Shown one piece after another: positions 5,258-11,990 of a DNA stretch of 11,990 nucleotides. The notes under the pieces are model-generated. The model was not told where the DNA came from and searched no databases. It saw only the letters and a list, made by a program, of their open reading frames with translations. A program made the translations under genes and the position numbers. Within the stretch, counting starts at the first letter, position 1. Each line of letters begins with the position of its first letter. The stretch is from B16-G9 sp964400655 (GTDB lineage: Bacteria > Bacteroidota > Bacteroidia > Bacteroidales > F082): NCBI GenBank assembly GCA_964400655.1, contig CAYNVN010000042.1:1-11990 (forward strand). The letters are read 5' to 3'.

Positions 5258-7864
5258 ATGAAAAAAATATTTATGCTGATTACCGCCCTGGTGATAATGG
5301 CCGGTGCAGCAAATGCAAAAACCGATTCAACAAAAAGAACAATTGCCGTTAGCAGCTGGCTTACGGCTGGCCCCGTAGGGGTTCGGATGCCGGCATTTCA
5401 CGATCAAAACAGTGTCAGAGGCAAAAAGTTCAAAACTGCCGATTTGTTAAAACTGCAAACCAAAAAGGTTAATAATCCTGTAAAGGGAGAGATGTTTTTA
5501 ATGCGTAACGGCAAAAAAATTGTCTGGAAAGAGGCAAAGGTCAGCAAAAGCGGATATGTAAACCTTAAACCGTTAAAAAATTACTCCATGGCTCAGGCAT
5601 GGCTTGCCTCCTGGATTTATGTTGACCGCTTTGTAAAAATAAAAGTGGAAACCGAAACCCGTCGCTGTTTTGAACTTTATGTTGACGGACAAAAAAAGAT
5701 AAGCAAATACAATGTTACCGGCGAAAAAAAAGAGGCCGATAAAAAAAGCTGCAACCTGACCCTCGAAAGAGGAACTCATTTAATTGTTATTAAAACCCTT
5801 TATAATTCCGAAAAAAATGGAACCCGGAAAATTGTAACGCGGTTAACCTTCCCAAAAGCGTTAACAAACGAAAACATAAAAACAGGTACCAATCCCGAAT
5901 TTTTTATGGACATTGATCATCTGCTCAACGGAAAACATCTTACGGGAGCTTCGCTGTCGTACAGCGGTAAACTGATTATGCTGCGATACAACAAAGTTTT
6001 TGCACCCGGCGGAAAAAGTGAAAGCTGGTTCGAAATCAGAGACCGAAAAACAAACACACTGGTTTACTCCTCCGAATATGCCCAAATAAGCAACGTTCAA
6101 TGGGTTCCGGGTAAAGAGGCGGTCTCTTTTAAAGCCAAAACGGCAGATGGCAACAAACTTTTTATGCTGGACATAACCACCATGACCAAAACCCTGTTAA
6201 TGGATAATCTGAAAGAAACCGGTTATTACCGGTGGTCACCTGCCGGTGATTTCATCATCTATTCCGTTAACGAGAAGCCCAAAAAAGACAAAGACGGAGT
6301 GATTCGTGTTGTAAACCCAATGGACAGGTGGCCGTGGTGGCGAAACAGAGGTCAGCTTTTTAAGCTGAACATTGCCGACCTGTCAACAGAACGGCTTACT
6401 TACGGATACCTGAACAGCGATATTCAGGATATCAGCAAAGACGGAAAAAAACTGCTTTTTTCGCAAAGCATTCCAAATTTTAACGAACGGCCCTACACCA
6501 AACAGATTATGATGGAACTGGATTTGCAAACGCATAAGGTTGATACCCTGTGGGTGCAGAACTTTGGCGGCAACGCTCAATATTCGCCCGACGGCCATAA
6601 ATTACTTGTAACGGGAAGTGCTCAAATGTTTAACGGTGCCGGAATCAATATTCCAAAAAAAATGATCCCCAACGATTATGATATTCAGGCCTATATTTAT
6701 GATATAAAATCAAACACGGCAACCTGTATTACTAAAAATTTCAACCCTTCGGTACAGTCGGCACACTGGCTTTCGCAGGATGACAACATCTATTTTAAGG
6801 TGGAAGATAAAACATGGAACAAACTTTACCGCTACGATGTAACAAGCAAATCGTTTACCGGATTAAATGCAAAAGTTGATATGGTAAGCGATTTTGATAT
6901 AGCCCTTCAGGCACCTTTTATGATATATCGCGGAAGCAGTATGCAATACCCTGCAACAGCATGGATTTGTAACATTGACGGCAGCAATCATCAAAAAGTG
7001 GACGATCCCGAAAAAGAATTCTTTGACAATATTACTTTCGGAAAGACCGAAAACTTCAATTTCAAAAATAAAGAGGGGCGCACCATTGAAGGAAGGGTTT
7101 ATTATCCTCCAAAATTCGACAGCAGTAAAAAATACCCCGTTATCGTTTACTATTACGGCGGAACATCGCCCACGGGCAGGAGTTTCAGAGGCCGTTACCC
7201 CAAAAACCTGATGGCGGCCGAAGGATATATGGTATATGTATTACAACCCAGTGGAGCAACCGGCTTCGGACAGGAGTTTTCGGCGTTGCATGTAAACAAC
7301 TGGGGCAATACCGTTGCCGATGAAATCATCATGGGAACCCAAACCTTTTTAAAGCAACATCCTGCCGCCGATGCCCGGAAGGTTGGTTGCATGGGTGCCT
7401 CCTACGGAGGATTTATGACCATGTTGCTTACAACCCGTACCAACCTTTTTGCCGCTGCCGTCGAACATGCCGGAATCAGTTCCATAGCATCGTACTGGGG
7501 CGAAGGCTACTGGGGATATCTGTACAGCTCGGTTGCCTCGGCCAACAGTTTTCCGTGGAATAACAAACAGCTCTATGTGGAGCAAAGTCCGCTATTCCAT
7601 GCCGATAAAATAAACACCCCCCTGTTGCTGCTTCATGGCAAAGCCGATACGAATGTCCCTGTGGGAGAAAGCATTCAAATGTTTACTGCGCTGAAACTAT
7701 TGGGGAAACCCGTGGAACTGGTGGAAATAGAAGGACAAGACCACCATATTACCGACTATAAAAAAAGAATCCTGTGGCAAAAAACCATTTTTGCATGGTT
7801 TGATAAGTGGTTAAAGGAACAACCCGACTGGTGGAATAACCTCTATCCCAAAGAGGAGTTGTAA
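5258..7864 (+). CDS. Exported S9-family (prolyl oligopeptidase-like) serine peptidase
   Basis: Large exported peptidase of 868 residues. An N-terminal signal peptide (MKKIFMLITALVIMAGAANA, about 1-21) is followed by an extra N-terminal region of about 200 residues. A beta-propeller region comes next (about 215-600), with propeller-type repeats such as SYSGKLIMLRYN, WSPAGDFIIYS, DISKDGKKLLFS and YSPDGHKLLVTG. The alpha/beta-hydrolase domain (about 605-868) contains YPVIVYYYGG (oxyanion region), Ser715 in the nucleophile elbow GASYGG, Asp797 in LLHGKADTNVP, and His829 in GQDHHI. The catalytic triad is complete. Relatives cleave short peptides from the N-terminus or after proline; the specificity is not readable here. 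Between propeller blades there is an aromatic DRWPWWRNRGQLF segment (about 363-375). It probably acts in the periplasm. The gene follows the small secreted protein by 30 bases. Confidence 0.93.
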   Translation: MKKIFMLITALVIMAGAANAKTDSTKRTIAVSSWLTAGPVGVRMPAFHDQNSVRGKKFKTADLLKLQTKKVNNPVKGEMFLMRNGKKIVWKEAKVSKSGYVNLKPLKNYSMAQAWLASWIYVDRFVKIKVETETRRCFELYVDGQKKISKYNVTGEKKEADKKSCNLTLERGTHLIVIKTLYNSEKNGTRKIVTRLTFPKALTNENIKTGTNPEFFMDIDHLLNGKHLTGASLSYSGKLIMLRYNKVFAPGGKSESWFEIRDRKTNTLVYSSEYAQISNVQWVPGKEAVSFKAKTADGNKLFMLDITTMTKTLLMDNLKETGYYRWSPAGDFIIYSVNEKPKKDKDGVIRVVNPMDRWPWWRNRGQLFKLNIADLSTERLTYGYLNSDIQDISKDGKKLLFSQSIPNFNERPYTKQIMMELDLQTHKVDTLWVQNFGGNAQYSPDGHKLLVTGSAQMFNGAGINIPKKMIPNDYDIQAYIYDIKSNTATCITKNFNPSVQSAHWLSQDDNIYFKVEDKTWNKLYRYDVTSKSFTGLNAKVDMVSDFDIALQAPFMIYRGSSMQYPATAWICNIDGSNHQKVDDPEKEFFDNITFGKTENFNFKNKEGRTIEGRVYYPPKFDSSKKYPVIVYYYGGTSPTGRSFRGRYPKNLMAAEGYMVYVLQPSGATGFGQEFSALHVNNWGNTVADEIIMGTQTFLKQHPAADARKVGCMGASYGGFMTMLLTTRTNLFAAAVEHAGISSIASYWGEGYWGYLYSSVASANSFPWNNKQLYVEQSPLFHADKINTPLLLLHGKADTNVPVGESIQMFTALKLLGKPVELVEIEGQDHHITDYKKRILWQKTIFAWFDKWLKEQPDWWNNLYPKEEL

Positions 7865-7939
7865 ACCATTAACTTCTTAAAAACAGATTATCATCGTTAT
7901 TTGACAGGTTAATTATAATACGACCCCAATATTACCTTG

Positions 7940-7965
7940 AATTTTTACGGTTAACCGTAAAAATT
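7940..7965. promoter_or_regulatory. Palindromic operator-like site 1 upstream of the ATPase gene
   Basis: A perfect 26-bp palindrome centred between 7952 and 7953, with core TTTACGGTTAACCGTAAA. It shares its core with site 2, whose centre is 32 bases further on. It is too symmetrical and too similar to site 2 to be chance, and is best read as a binding site for a dimeric DNA-binding protein. It is not a terminator because no T run follows. Confidence 0.65.
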
Positions 7966-8003
7966 AATACAAATATTTACGGTTAACCATAAATATTTGT
8001 ATT
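7966..8003. promoter_or_regulatory. Palindromic operator-like site 2 overlapping the ATPase promoter
   Basis: A 38-bp palindrome with a single mismatched pair (C7980 against A7989), centred between 7984 and 7985, core TTTACGGTTAACCATAAA. It begins immediately after site 1 ends, and its right arm overlaps the first four bases of the -7 box at 8000-8007. A protein bound here would cover the promoter, which fits repression. Confidence 0.65.
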
Positions 8004-8007
8004 TTTG
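8000..8007 (+). promoter_or_regulatory. Bacteroidota -7 box of the ATPase gene
   Basis: TATTTTTG matches TAnnTTTG and lies 20 bases before the ATG at 8028. The -33 region falls inside palindrome 2 and lacks a clear TTG. Confidence 0.5.
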
Positions 8008-8027
8008 CTTTATTAAAAGAGTGAATT

Positions 8028-9158
8028 ATGCTGATTCCAAGAATCATTTCAGAATCCATTTCCCGCGATTTAAAGAATACCAACAAAGTAATTATCATTT
8101 ACGGGCCACGTCAATCGGGGAAAACAACCTTGTCGAAACAGGTTATTGAACAATCAGGTTTAAAAACACTTTCTGTTAACGGCGACCAAATGAAATACGT
8201 TGATGTACTTTCGAGCCGCGATTTAAACAAACTAAAATCGCTCGTACAGGGTTATGAGTTACTATTTATTGATGAGGGTCAAAGAATACCTGATATCGGA
8301 ATTAATTTAAAAATTCTACACGACGAAATACCTGAGCTCAAAATAGTTGTTACCGGTTCGTCTTCGTTTTTACTTTCAGGTAAAATAACCGAATCGCTGG
8401 CCGGACGAAAAAAAACATATACTCTGTTCCCCATAGCCATTAAAGAGTTATCTGAACTTTACAATCCATTTGAAATTAATGATCAATTAGAAGAAAGGAT
8501 TATTTACGGGCAGTATCCTGAAATCATAAATCTTACCGGATTTTCTGAAAAGGAGGAATATCTTAATGATATTTCATCATCATACATATACAAGGATATT
8601 ATTGAACTGGAAAACATTAAATTCCCGTTGAAGATAAGAGATTTATTAAGGTTACTTTCCTATCAGATCGGATCGCAGGTAAGCATACACGAACTTGGTA
8701 AACAGCTTGGTTTAAACCGCGAGACCGTTGAAAGATATCTTTACTTACTGGAACAGGCTTTTATTATTTTCAGACTTCCTGCTTTTAGTAAAAACCCCCG
8801 TAAAGAGATTCGAAAATCACATAAGTTCTATTTTTACGACAATGGCATTCGTAATATTTTAATCAACAACCTTAACCCTTTAAATTTAAGAAACGACACT
8901 GGCGCACTGTGGGAGAATTTTCTAATTACCGAAAGGTTAAAAAAGATGAGCTATAACAGGGTTAACTTCTCAAGTTATTTTTGGCGAACCTATTCGGGTA
9001 CCGAAATCGATTATATTGAAGAAATGCAAGGCAAACGCTTCGCCTACGAGTTTAAATTTAAACAATCGAAAGCCAAAATCCCAAAAAGCTGGAAAGAGCA
9101 ATACGGCTCTGATTTCATGGTTATAAACAACGAAAACTATTTGGATTTCATACTATAA
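8028..9158 (+). CDS. Solitary AAA ATPase with DUF4143/nuclease-like C-terminus
   Basis: Predicted cytoplasmic ATPase of 376 residues of the AAA_14/DUF4143 type. The P-loop domain has Walker A GPRQSGKT (26-33), Walker B ELLFIDEGQR (77-86) and a sensor-like strand KIVVTGSSSFLLSGKITESLAGR (105-127). A winged-helix-like part follows (about 213-252), with SIHELGKQLGLNRETVERYLYLLEQAFII, and then the DUF4143 segment KSHKFYFYDNGIRNIL (263-278). The end has a PD-(D/E)XK-like pattern: GTEIDYI with Asp328, then AYEFKF with Glu341 and Lys343. The biological role of this family is poorly defined; members are common, often many per genome and sporadically placed, in Bacteroidota. It stands alone here with its own promoter inside a twin-palindrome region. 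Its position between two conserved units and its Lys/Ile/Asn-rich, AT-rich coding suggest possible acquisition by transfer, which is inference. Confidence 0.88.
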   Translation: MLIPRIISESISRDLKNTNKVIIIYGPRQSGKTTLSKQVIEQSGLKTLSVNGDQMKYVDVLSSRDLNKLKSLVQGYELLFIDEGQRIPDIGINLKILHDEIPELKIVVTGSSSFLLSGKITESLAGRKKTYTLFPIAIKELSELYNPFEINDQLEERIIYGQYPEIINLTGFSEKEEYLNDISSSYIYKDIIELENIKFPLKIRDLLRLLSYQIGSQVSIHELGKQLGLNRETVERYLYLLEQAFIIFRLPAFSKNPRKEIRKSHKFYFYDNGIRNILINNLNPLNLRNDTGALWENFLITERLKKMSYNRVNFSSYFWRTYSGTEIDYIEEMQGKRFAYEFKFKQSKAKIPKSWKEQYGSDFMVINNENYLDFIL

Positions 9159-9174
9159 CCTTCCGGCAAACCAA

Positions 9175-9188
9175 GCCTTTAATAAGGC
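9175..9188. repeat. Weak hairpin after the ATPase gene
   Basis: GCCTT (9175-9179), a 4-base loop and AAGGC (9184-9188) form a 5-bp stem 17 bases past the ATPase stop. No T run follows, so it is at best a weak transcript-end structure. The rest of the gap 9159-9391 holds no gene, RNA gene or clear promoter that I can recognise; TACATTCG at 9355-9362 is one base away from TAnnTTTG and might serve the oxidoreductase operon. Confidence 0.25.
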
Positions 9189-9391
9189 ACATCAAGGTAT
9201 AATTAATAACTTACTCTTAACCATTCTCGCATCCCTAAAAGTCCGCCCCCGTCATAATGGAGGTATTGTAGAAAAAATATTTAAATCCTTTATAAATTAT
9301 AAACAATAATCTGAAATCAGTATTTTACTTAGTCCTCAAATCGGGTGAATTTAGTACATTCGTGCACTTTAAATTTTAAAGATATAAACTT

Positions 9392-9622
9392 ATGGCAAAA
9401 GTAAGAGGAGCCATTGTAGTTGACATTGAGGCCTGTAAAGGATGCGGCGTTTGCGTACCTGCATGTCCTACCGATGTTATTGCCATGGCGAAAGAGGTAA
9501 ATGGAAAAGGCTACCCGTATGCTTTTATGATTAATCCCGAAGCATGTACAGGATGTAGCAACTGTTCCATTGTATGCCCTGACGGCGTTATTACCGTTTA
9601 CAGGGTTAAGATTAACGAATAA
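9392..9622 (+). CDS. 2-oxoacid:ferredoxin oxidoreductase, delta (ferredoxin) subunit
   Basis: Small 76-residue protein with two [4Fe-4S] motifs of the CxxCxxCxxxCP type: Cys15, 18, 21, 25 and Cys52, 55, 58, 62. Length and arrangement match the separate ferredoxin-like delta subunit (KorD/VorD/PorD type) that carries electrons from the TPP site of the beta subunit to external ferredoxin. It is the first gene of a four-gene operon and the alpha gene starts 12 bases downstream. The ATG at 9392 gives the expected short lead (AKVRGAIVVDIEAC) before the first cluster. The alternative, a free bacterial ferredoxin, is unlikely given the operon. Confidence 0.9.
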   Translation: MAKVRGAIVVDIEACKGCGVCVPACPTDVIAMAKEVNGKGYPYAFMINPEACTGCSNCSIVCPDGVITVYRVKINE

Positions 9623-9634
9623 AAAAATAAAAAA

Positions 9635-10720
9635 ATGGGTGAATTAAGATTAATGAAGGGTAACGAAGCGCTGGCCGAAGCTGCTATCAGAGCAGGTGTG
9701 GACGGTTACTTTGGCTACCCCATAACTCCTCAGTCGGAAGTAATTGAGTACCTCATGGCTGAGAAACCGCATGAAAGAACCGGCATGGTTGTTCTGCAGG
9801 CGGAAAGTGAAGTTGCTTCCATTAATATGCTTTATGGTGCCGGTGCCACCGGTAAAAAAGCCATGACTTCATCATCAAGCCCCGGTATCAGTTTGATGCA
9901 GGAGGGCATTTCATACATCGCCGGTGCCGAAATACCGGTGGTTATTGCCAACGTTGTAAGAGGCGGCCCGGGACTGGGTGATATCCAGCCGGCTCAATCC
10001 GACTACTTTCAAACCACCAAAGGCGGCGGACACGGCGATTACCGTTTAATTGCACTGGCTCCTTCATCGGTGCAGGAAATGTCGGACTTTGTTCCTTTGG
10101 CATTTGAACTGGCATTTAAATACCGCAACCCGGCCATGATTGTTTCCGACGGTGCCATCGGCCAGATGATGGAAAAGGTTGAGCTGTTTGAGCAGATGCC
10201 TCGTTTAACCGACGAAGAAATCAGAGCCAAATACGACTGGGCTACCAACGGTAAACTGGAAGACGGAAGACGAAGAATCATTACTTCGCTCGACCTCGAC
10301 CCGCACAAGCTGGAAAAGCATAACTGGAAACTTCAGGAAAAATACAAAGAAATTGAAGAGAAGGAAGTACGTTATGAAATGATTATGTGCGACGATGCCG
10401 AATACATTATTGTGGCTTACGGTTTAAGTGCACGTATTTCGCAAAAAGCACTGCAACTGCTTCGTGAAAAAGGTGTTAAAGCCGGTTTGTTACGACCCAT
10501 AACCATCTGGCCTTTCCCGAAAAAGCAAATTAACGATCTTGCCGAAAAAGGTGTTAAAGGATTCCTTACGGTGGAAATGAGTGCAGGTCAAATGGTAGAA
10601 GATGTACGGCTGGCGGTTAACGGCCGTGTAAAAGTTGAACACTTTGGACGACTTGGCGGTGTGGTTCACTCACCCGAAGAGGTTGCCGACGCACTGGAAC
10701 AAAAAATTATAGGAGGTTAA
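9635..10720 (+). CDS. vorB: 2-oxoacid:ferredoxin oxidoreductase, alpha subunit (VorB/KorA type)
   Basis: Alpha subunit of 361 residues containing the pyrimidine-binding part of the TPP site and the C-terminal transketolase-like domain. Diagnostic segments are GYFGYPITPQSEVIEYL (24-40), LQAESEVASINMLYGAGATGKKAMTSSSSPGISLMQEGISY (54-94; Glu57 is in the position of the TPP-activating Glu), and VVRGGPGLGDIQPAQSDYFQTTKGGGHGDYR (107-137). The later part includes VAYGLSARISQKALQLLREKGVKAGLLRPITIWPFP. The same type is usually annotated as 3-methyl-2-oxobutanoate dehydrogenase subunit VorB in Bacteroidota; KorA (2-oxoglutarate) is the main alternative and sequence reading cannot separate them, so the symbol is tentative. 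The 3' end (IIGG-stop) contains an AGGAGG that can serve as ribosome binding site for the beta gene. Confidence 0.9.
   Translation: MGELRLMKGNEALAEAAIRAGVDGYFGYPITPQSEVIEYLMAEKPHERTGMVVLQAESEVASINMLYGAGATGKKAMTSSSSPGISLMQEGISYIAGAEIPVVIANVVRGGPGLGDIQPAQSDYFQTTKGGGHGDYRLIALAPSSVQEMSDFVPLAFELAFKYRNPAMIVSDGAIGQMMEKVELFEQMPRLTDEEIRAKYDWATNGKLEDGRRRIITSLDLDPHKLEKHNWKLQEKYKEIEEKEVRYEMIMCDDAEYIIVAYGLSARISQKALQLLREKGVKAGLLRPITIWPFPKKQINDLAEKGVKGFLTVEMSAGQMVEDVRLAVNGRVKVEHFGRLGGVVHSPEEVADALEQKIIGG
10711..10716 (+). promoter_or_regulatory. Strong Shine-Dalgarno for the beta subunit, inside the alpha gene end
   Basis: AGGAGG lies 7 bases before the ATG at 10724 and overlaps the last two codons (Gly-Gly) of the alpha gene. 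It is the only full consensus Shine-Dalgarno at proper spacing before a gene in this window, and would couple alpha and beta synthesis. Confidence 0.6.
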
Positions 10721-10723
10721 AAA

Positions 10724-11515
10724 ATGGCTGATATTAGTATTCAAGATATAGTTAAACCTGAAAATCTGGTTTACAAAAAAACCAGACTGATGACCGACAA
10801 AACCCTCAGCTACTGTCCCGGGTGCGGTCACGGAACTACTCACCGCCTGATTATGGAGGTAATTGAAGAGATGGGTAAAGAACACGACACCATTGGTGTT
10901 GCTCCCGTTGGATGTTCGGTACTGGCCTACGAATTTATGAACATCGACATGCAGGAAGCCGCTCACGGACGTGCTCCCGCTGTTGCCACCGGCATTAAAC
11001 GGTTATGGCCCGACAAAGTTGTTTTCACCTATCAGGGCGACGGCGACCTTGCAGCCATCGGAACCGGCGAAACCATTCATACCTGTAACCGCGGCGAAAA
11101 CATCGTTATCATCTTTATCAATAACGGTATTTACGGAATGACCGGCGGCCAGATGGCCCCCACTACCCTGCCCGGCATGAAAACATCAACCTCACCTTAC
11201 GGTCGTGATGTAAATATGATGGGAAATCCGCTTAAAATTACCGAACTGGTTGCGCAACTGCCGGGAACATACTATGTTACCCGTCATGCGGTACATACCC
11301 CTTCGGCGGTACGTAAAGCCAAAAGAGCCATACGCAAAGCCTTCGAAAACCAAATCAACAAAAAACCGGGGCTTTCGTTCGTTGAAATTGTATCGAACTG
11401 TAACTCGGGATGGAAAATGACTCCTGTTGATTCCAACATTTGGATGGAAGAAAACATGTTCCCCTATTACAACCTCGGCGACATTAAAGTTGACGGTAAA
11501 CTGGTTGAGAAATAA
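10724..11515 (+). CDS. 2-oxoacid:ferredoxin oxidoreductase, beta (TPP-binding) subunit
   Basis: Beta subunit of 263 residues that binds the diphosphate part of TPP and a [4Fe-4S] cluster. The SYCPGCGHG motif (29-37) gives Cys31 and Cys34; Cys64 in APVGCS and Cys226 in IVSNCNSGW complete the expected four ligands. The TPP/Mg motif runs from GDGDLAAIG (105-113) to the NN at 133-134, followed by NNGIYGMTGGQMAPTT, which is typical of KorB/VorA-type beta subunits. The ATG at 10724 is three bases after the alpha stop and has a strong ribosome binding site. The gamma gene follows after 26 bases. Together they convert a 2-oxoacid plus CoA to acyl-CoA, CO2 and reduced ferredoxin. Branched-chain oxoacid versus 2-oxoglutarate remains open. 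Confidence 0.92.
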   Translation: MADISIQDIVKPENLVYKKTRLMTDKTLSYCPGCGHGTTHRLIMEVIEEMGKEHDTIGVAPVGCSVLAYEFMNIDMQEAAHGRAPAVATGIKRLWPDKVVFTYQGDGDLAAIGTGETIHTCNRGENIVIIFINNGIYGMTGGQMAPTTLPGMKTSTSPYGRDVNMMGNPLKITELVAQLPGTYYVTRHAVHTPSAVRKAKRAIRKAFENQINKKPGLSFVEIVSNCNSGWKMTPVDSNIWMEENMFPYYNLGDIKVDGKLVEK

Positions 11516-11541
11516 ACGTATAACTTAAAAAAACGAAAAAA

Positions 11542-11990
11542 ATGACTGAAGAAATCATTATAGCAGGTTTTGGCGGACAAGGTGTTCTTTCGATGGGTAA
11601 GATTTTAGCCTATTCGGGAATTATGCAGGATCAGGAAGTAAGCTGGATGCCTGCTTACGGCCCTGAAATGCGGGGTGGTACCGCCAATGTTACGGTTATT
11701 ATCAGCGACGAAAGAATCAGCTCGCCCATATTACAGGTTTTTGATACGGCCATCATTCTTAACCAGCAGTCGATGGACAAGTTTGAACCTGCGGTAAAAC
11801 CCGGTGGTGTGCTTTTGTACGACCCCAACGGCATTTCGCATCATCCCACACGTAAAGACATTAATATCTATCGCGTGGAGGGTGCCCGTCTTGCTGCCGA
11901 AATGGGAAACACCAAAATATTTAACATGGTGGTTTTGGGTGCATATCTTAAAATTCGACCCATCGTTAAATTGGAAAATGTTATGAAGGG
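11542..11990 (+). CDS. 2-oxoacid:ferredoxin oxidoreductase, gamma subunit (partial, 3' end missing)
   Basis: The reading frame opens at ATG 11542 and continues past the right edge; 149 complete codons are visible of a family that is usually about 180-190 residues. It starts MTEEIIIAGFGGQGVLSMGKILAY, with the GFGGQG nucleotide/CoA-side loop at 9-14, and carries the conserved PAYGPEMRGGTANV block (37-50), both diagnostic of the gamma domain of this enzyme class (KorC/VorC type). Further on are QVFDTAIILNQQSMDKF and PGGVLLYDPNGI. It sits 26 bases after the beta gene behind an A-rich leader, in the same operon. The gamma domain is thought to take part in CoA binding. Confidence 0.92.
   Translation, partial: MTEEIIIAGFGGQGVLSMGKILAYSGIMQDQEVSWMPAYGPEMRGGTANVTVIISDERISSPILQVFDTAIILNQQSMDKFEPAVKPGGVLLYDPNGISHHPTRKDINIYRVEGARLAAEMGNTKIFNMVVLGAYLKIRPIVKLENVMK

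Noticed and set aside
7940..8003. The palindromes as a transcription terminator of the peptidase gene
   Set aside because: Neither palindrome is followed by a T run in the right place, they begin 75 bases after the stop, and their shared core and overlap with a promoter fit operators better.
9159..9391. A tRNA or small RNA gene in the gap before the oxidoreductase operon
   Set aside because: No cloverleaf, CCA end or strong hairpin with T run could be found on either strand.
10039..10308. Leftward open reading of 89 codons inside the alpha subunit gene
   Set aside because: It is a shadow of a strongly conserved coding region on the other strand and has no recognisable features.

Overview
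The window looks like a chromosomal segment of an anaerobic member of the Bacteroidota (probably Bacteroidales-like). The evidence is the protein families present (a short Bacteroidota-type AMP nucleosidase without a regulatory domain, a solitary AAA/DUF4143 ATPase, a four-subunit ferredoxin-dependent 2-oxoacid oxidoreductase), several promoter -7 boxes matching TAnnTTTG, and the general lack of Shine-Dalgarno sequences. The assignment is inferred from gene content, not from a marker gene.

Layout. Positions 1-4221 are read leftward. An amn-holA pair comes first: AMP nucleosidase and the N-terminal part of DNA polymerase III delta, joined by a TAATG stop/start overlap. A 712-base gene-free stretch (1225-1936) follows. 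It holds two diverged direct copies of a ~255-bp non-coding repeat, each with a 120-bp imperfect inverted repeat, plus a GC-rich hairpin and a short 7-bp tandem repeat between them. Next are a histone-like HU gene with a clear terminator and promoter, methionyl-tRNA formyltransferase (fmt), and a membrane-anchored TPR protein with its own terminator and promoter.

From 4292 onward everything is read rightward. A divergent promoter region leads to a small secreted protein of unknown function (4358-5227), followed after 30 bases by a large exported S9-family serine peptidase (5258-7864). A short intergenic region then carries two near-identical long palindromes, one of which overlaps the promoter of a solitary AAA ATPase with winged-helix-like and PD-(D/E)XK-like parts (8028-9158). 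After another 233-base gap comes the operon for a 2-oxoacid:ferredoxin oxidoreductase in the order delta (ferredoxin), alpha, beta (TPP), gamma. The gamma gene runs off the right edge.

How the genes work together. The oxidoreductase subunits form one enzyme that decarboxylates a 2-oxoacid (branched-chain 2-oxoacids or 2-oxoglutarate; sequence alone does not decide) to an acyl-CoA and passes electrons to ferredoxin. The secreted protein and peptidase may be co-transcribed. The remaining genes are housekeeping. I see no phage, CRISPR, toxin-antitoxin or clearly new multi-gene system. The least ordinary items are the twin-palindrome control region of the ATPase gene and the duplicated intergenic repeat.
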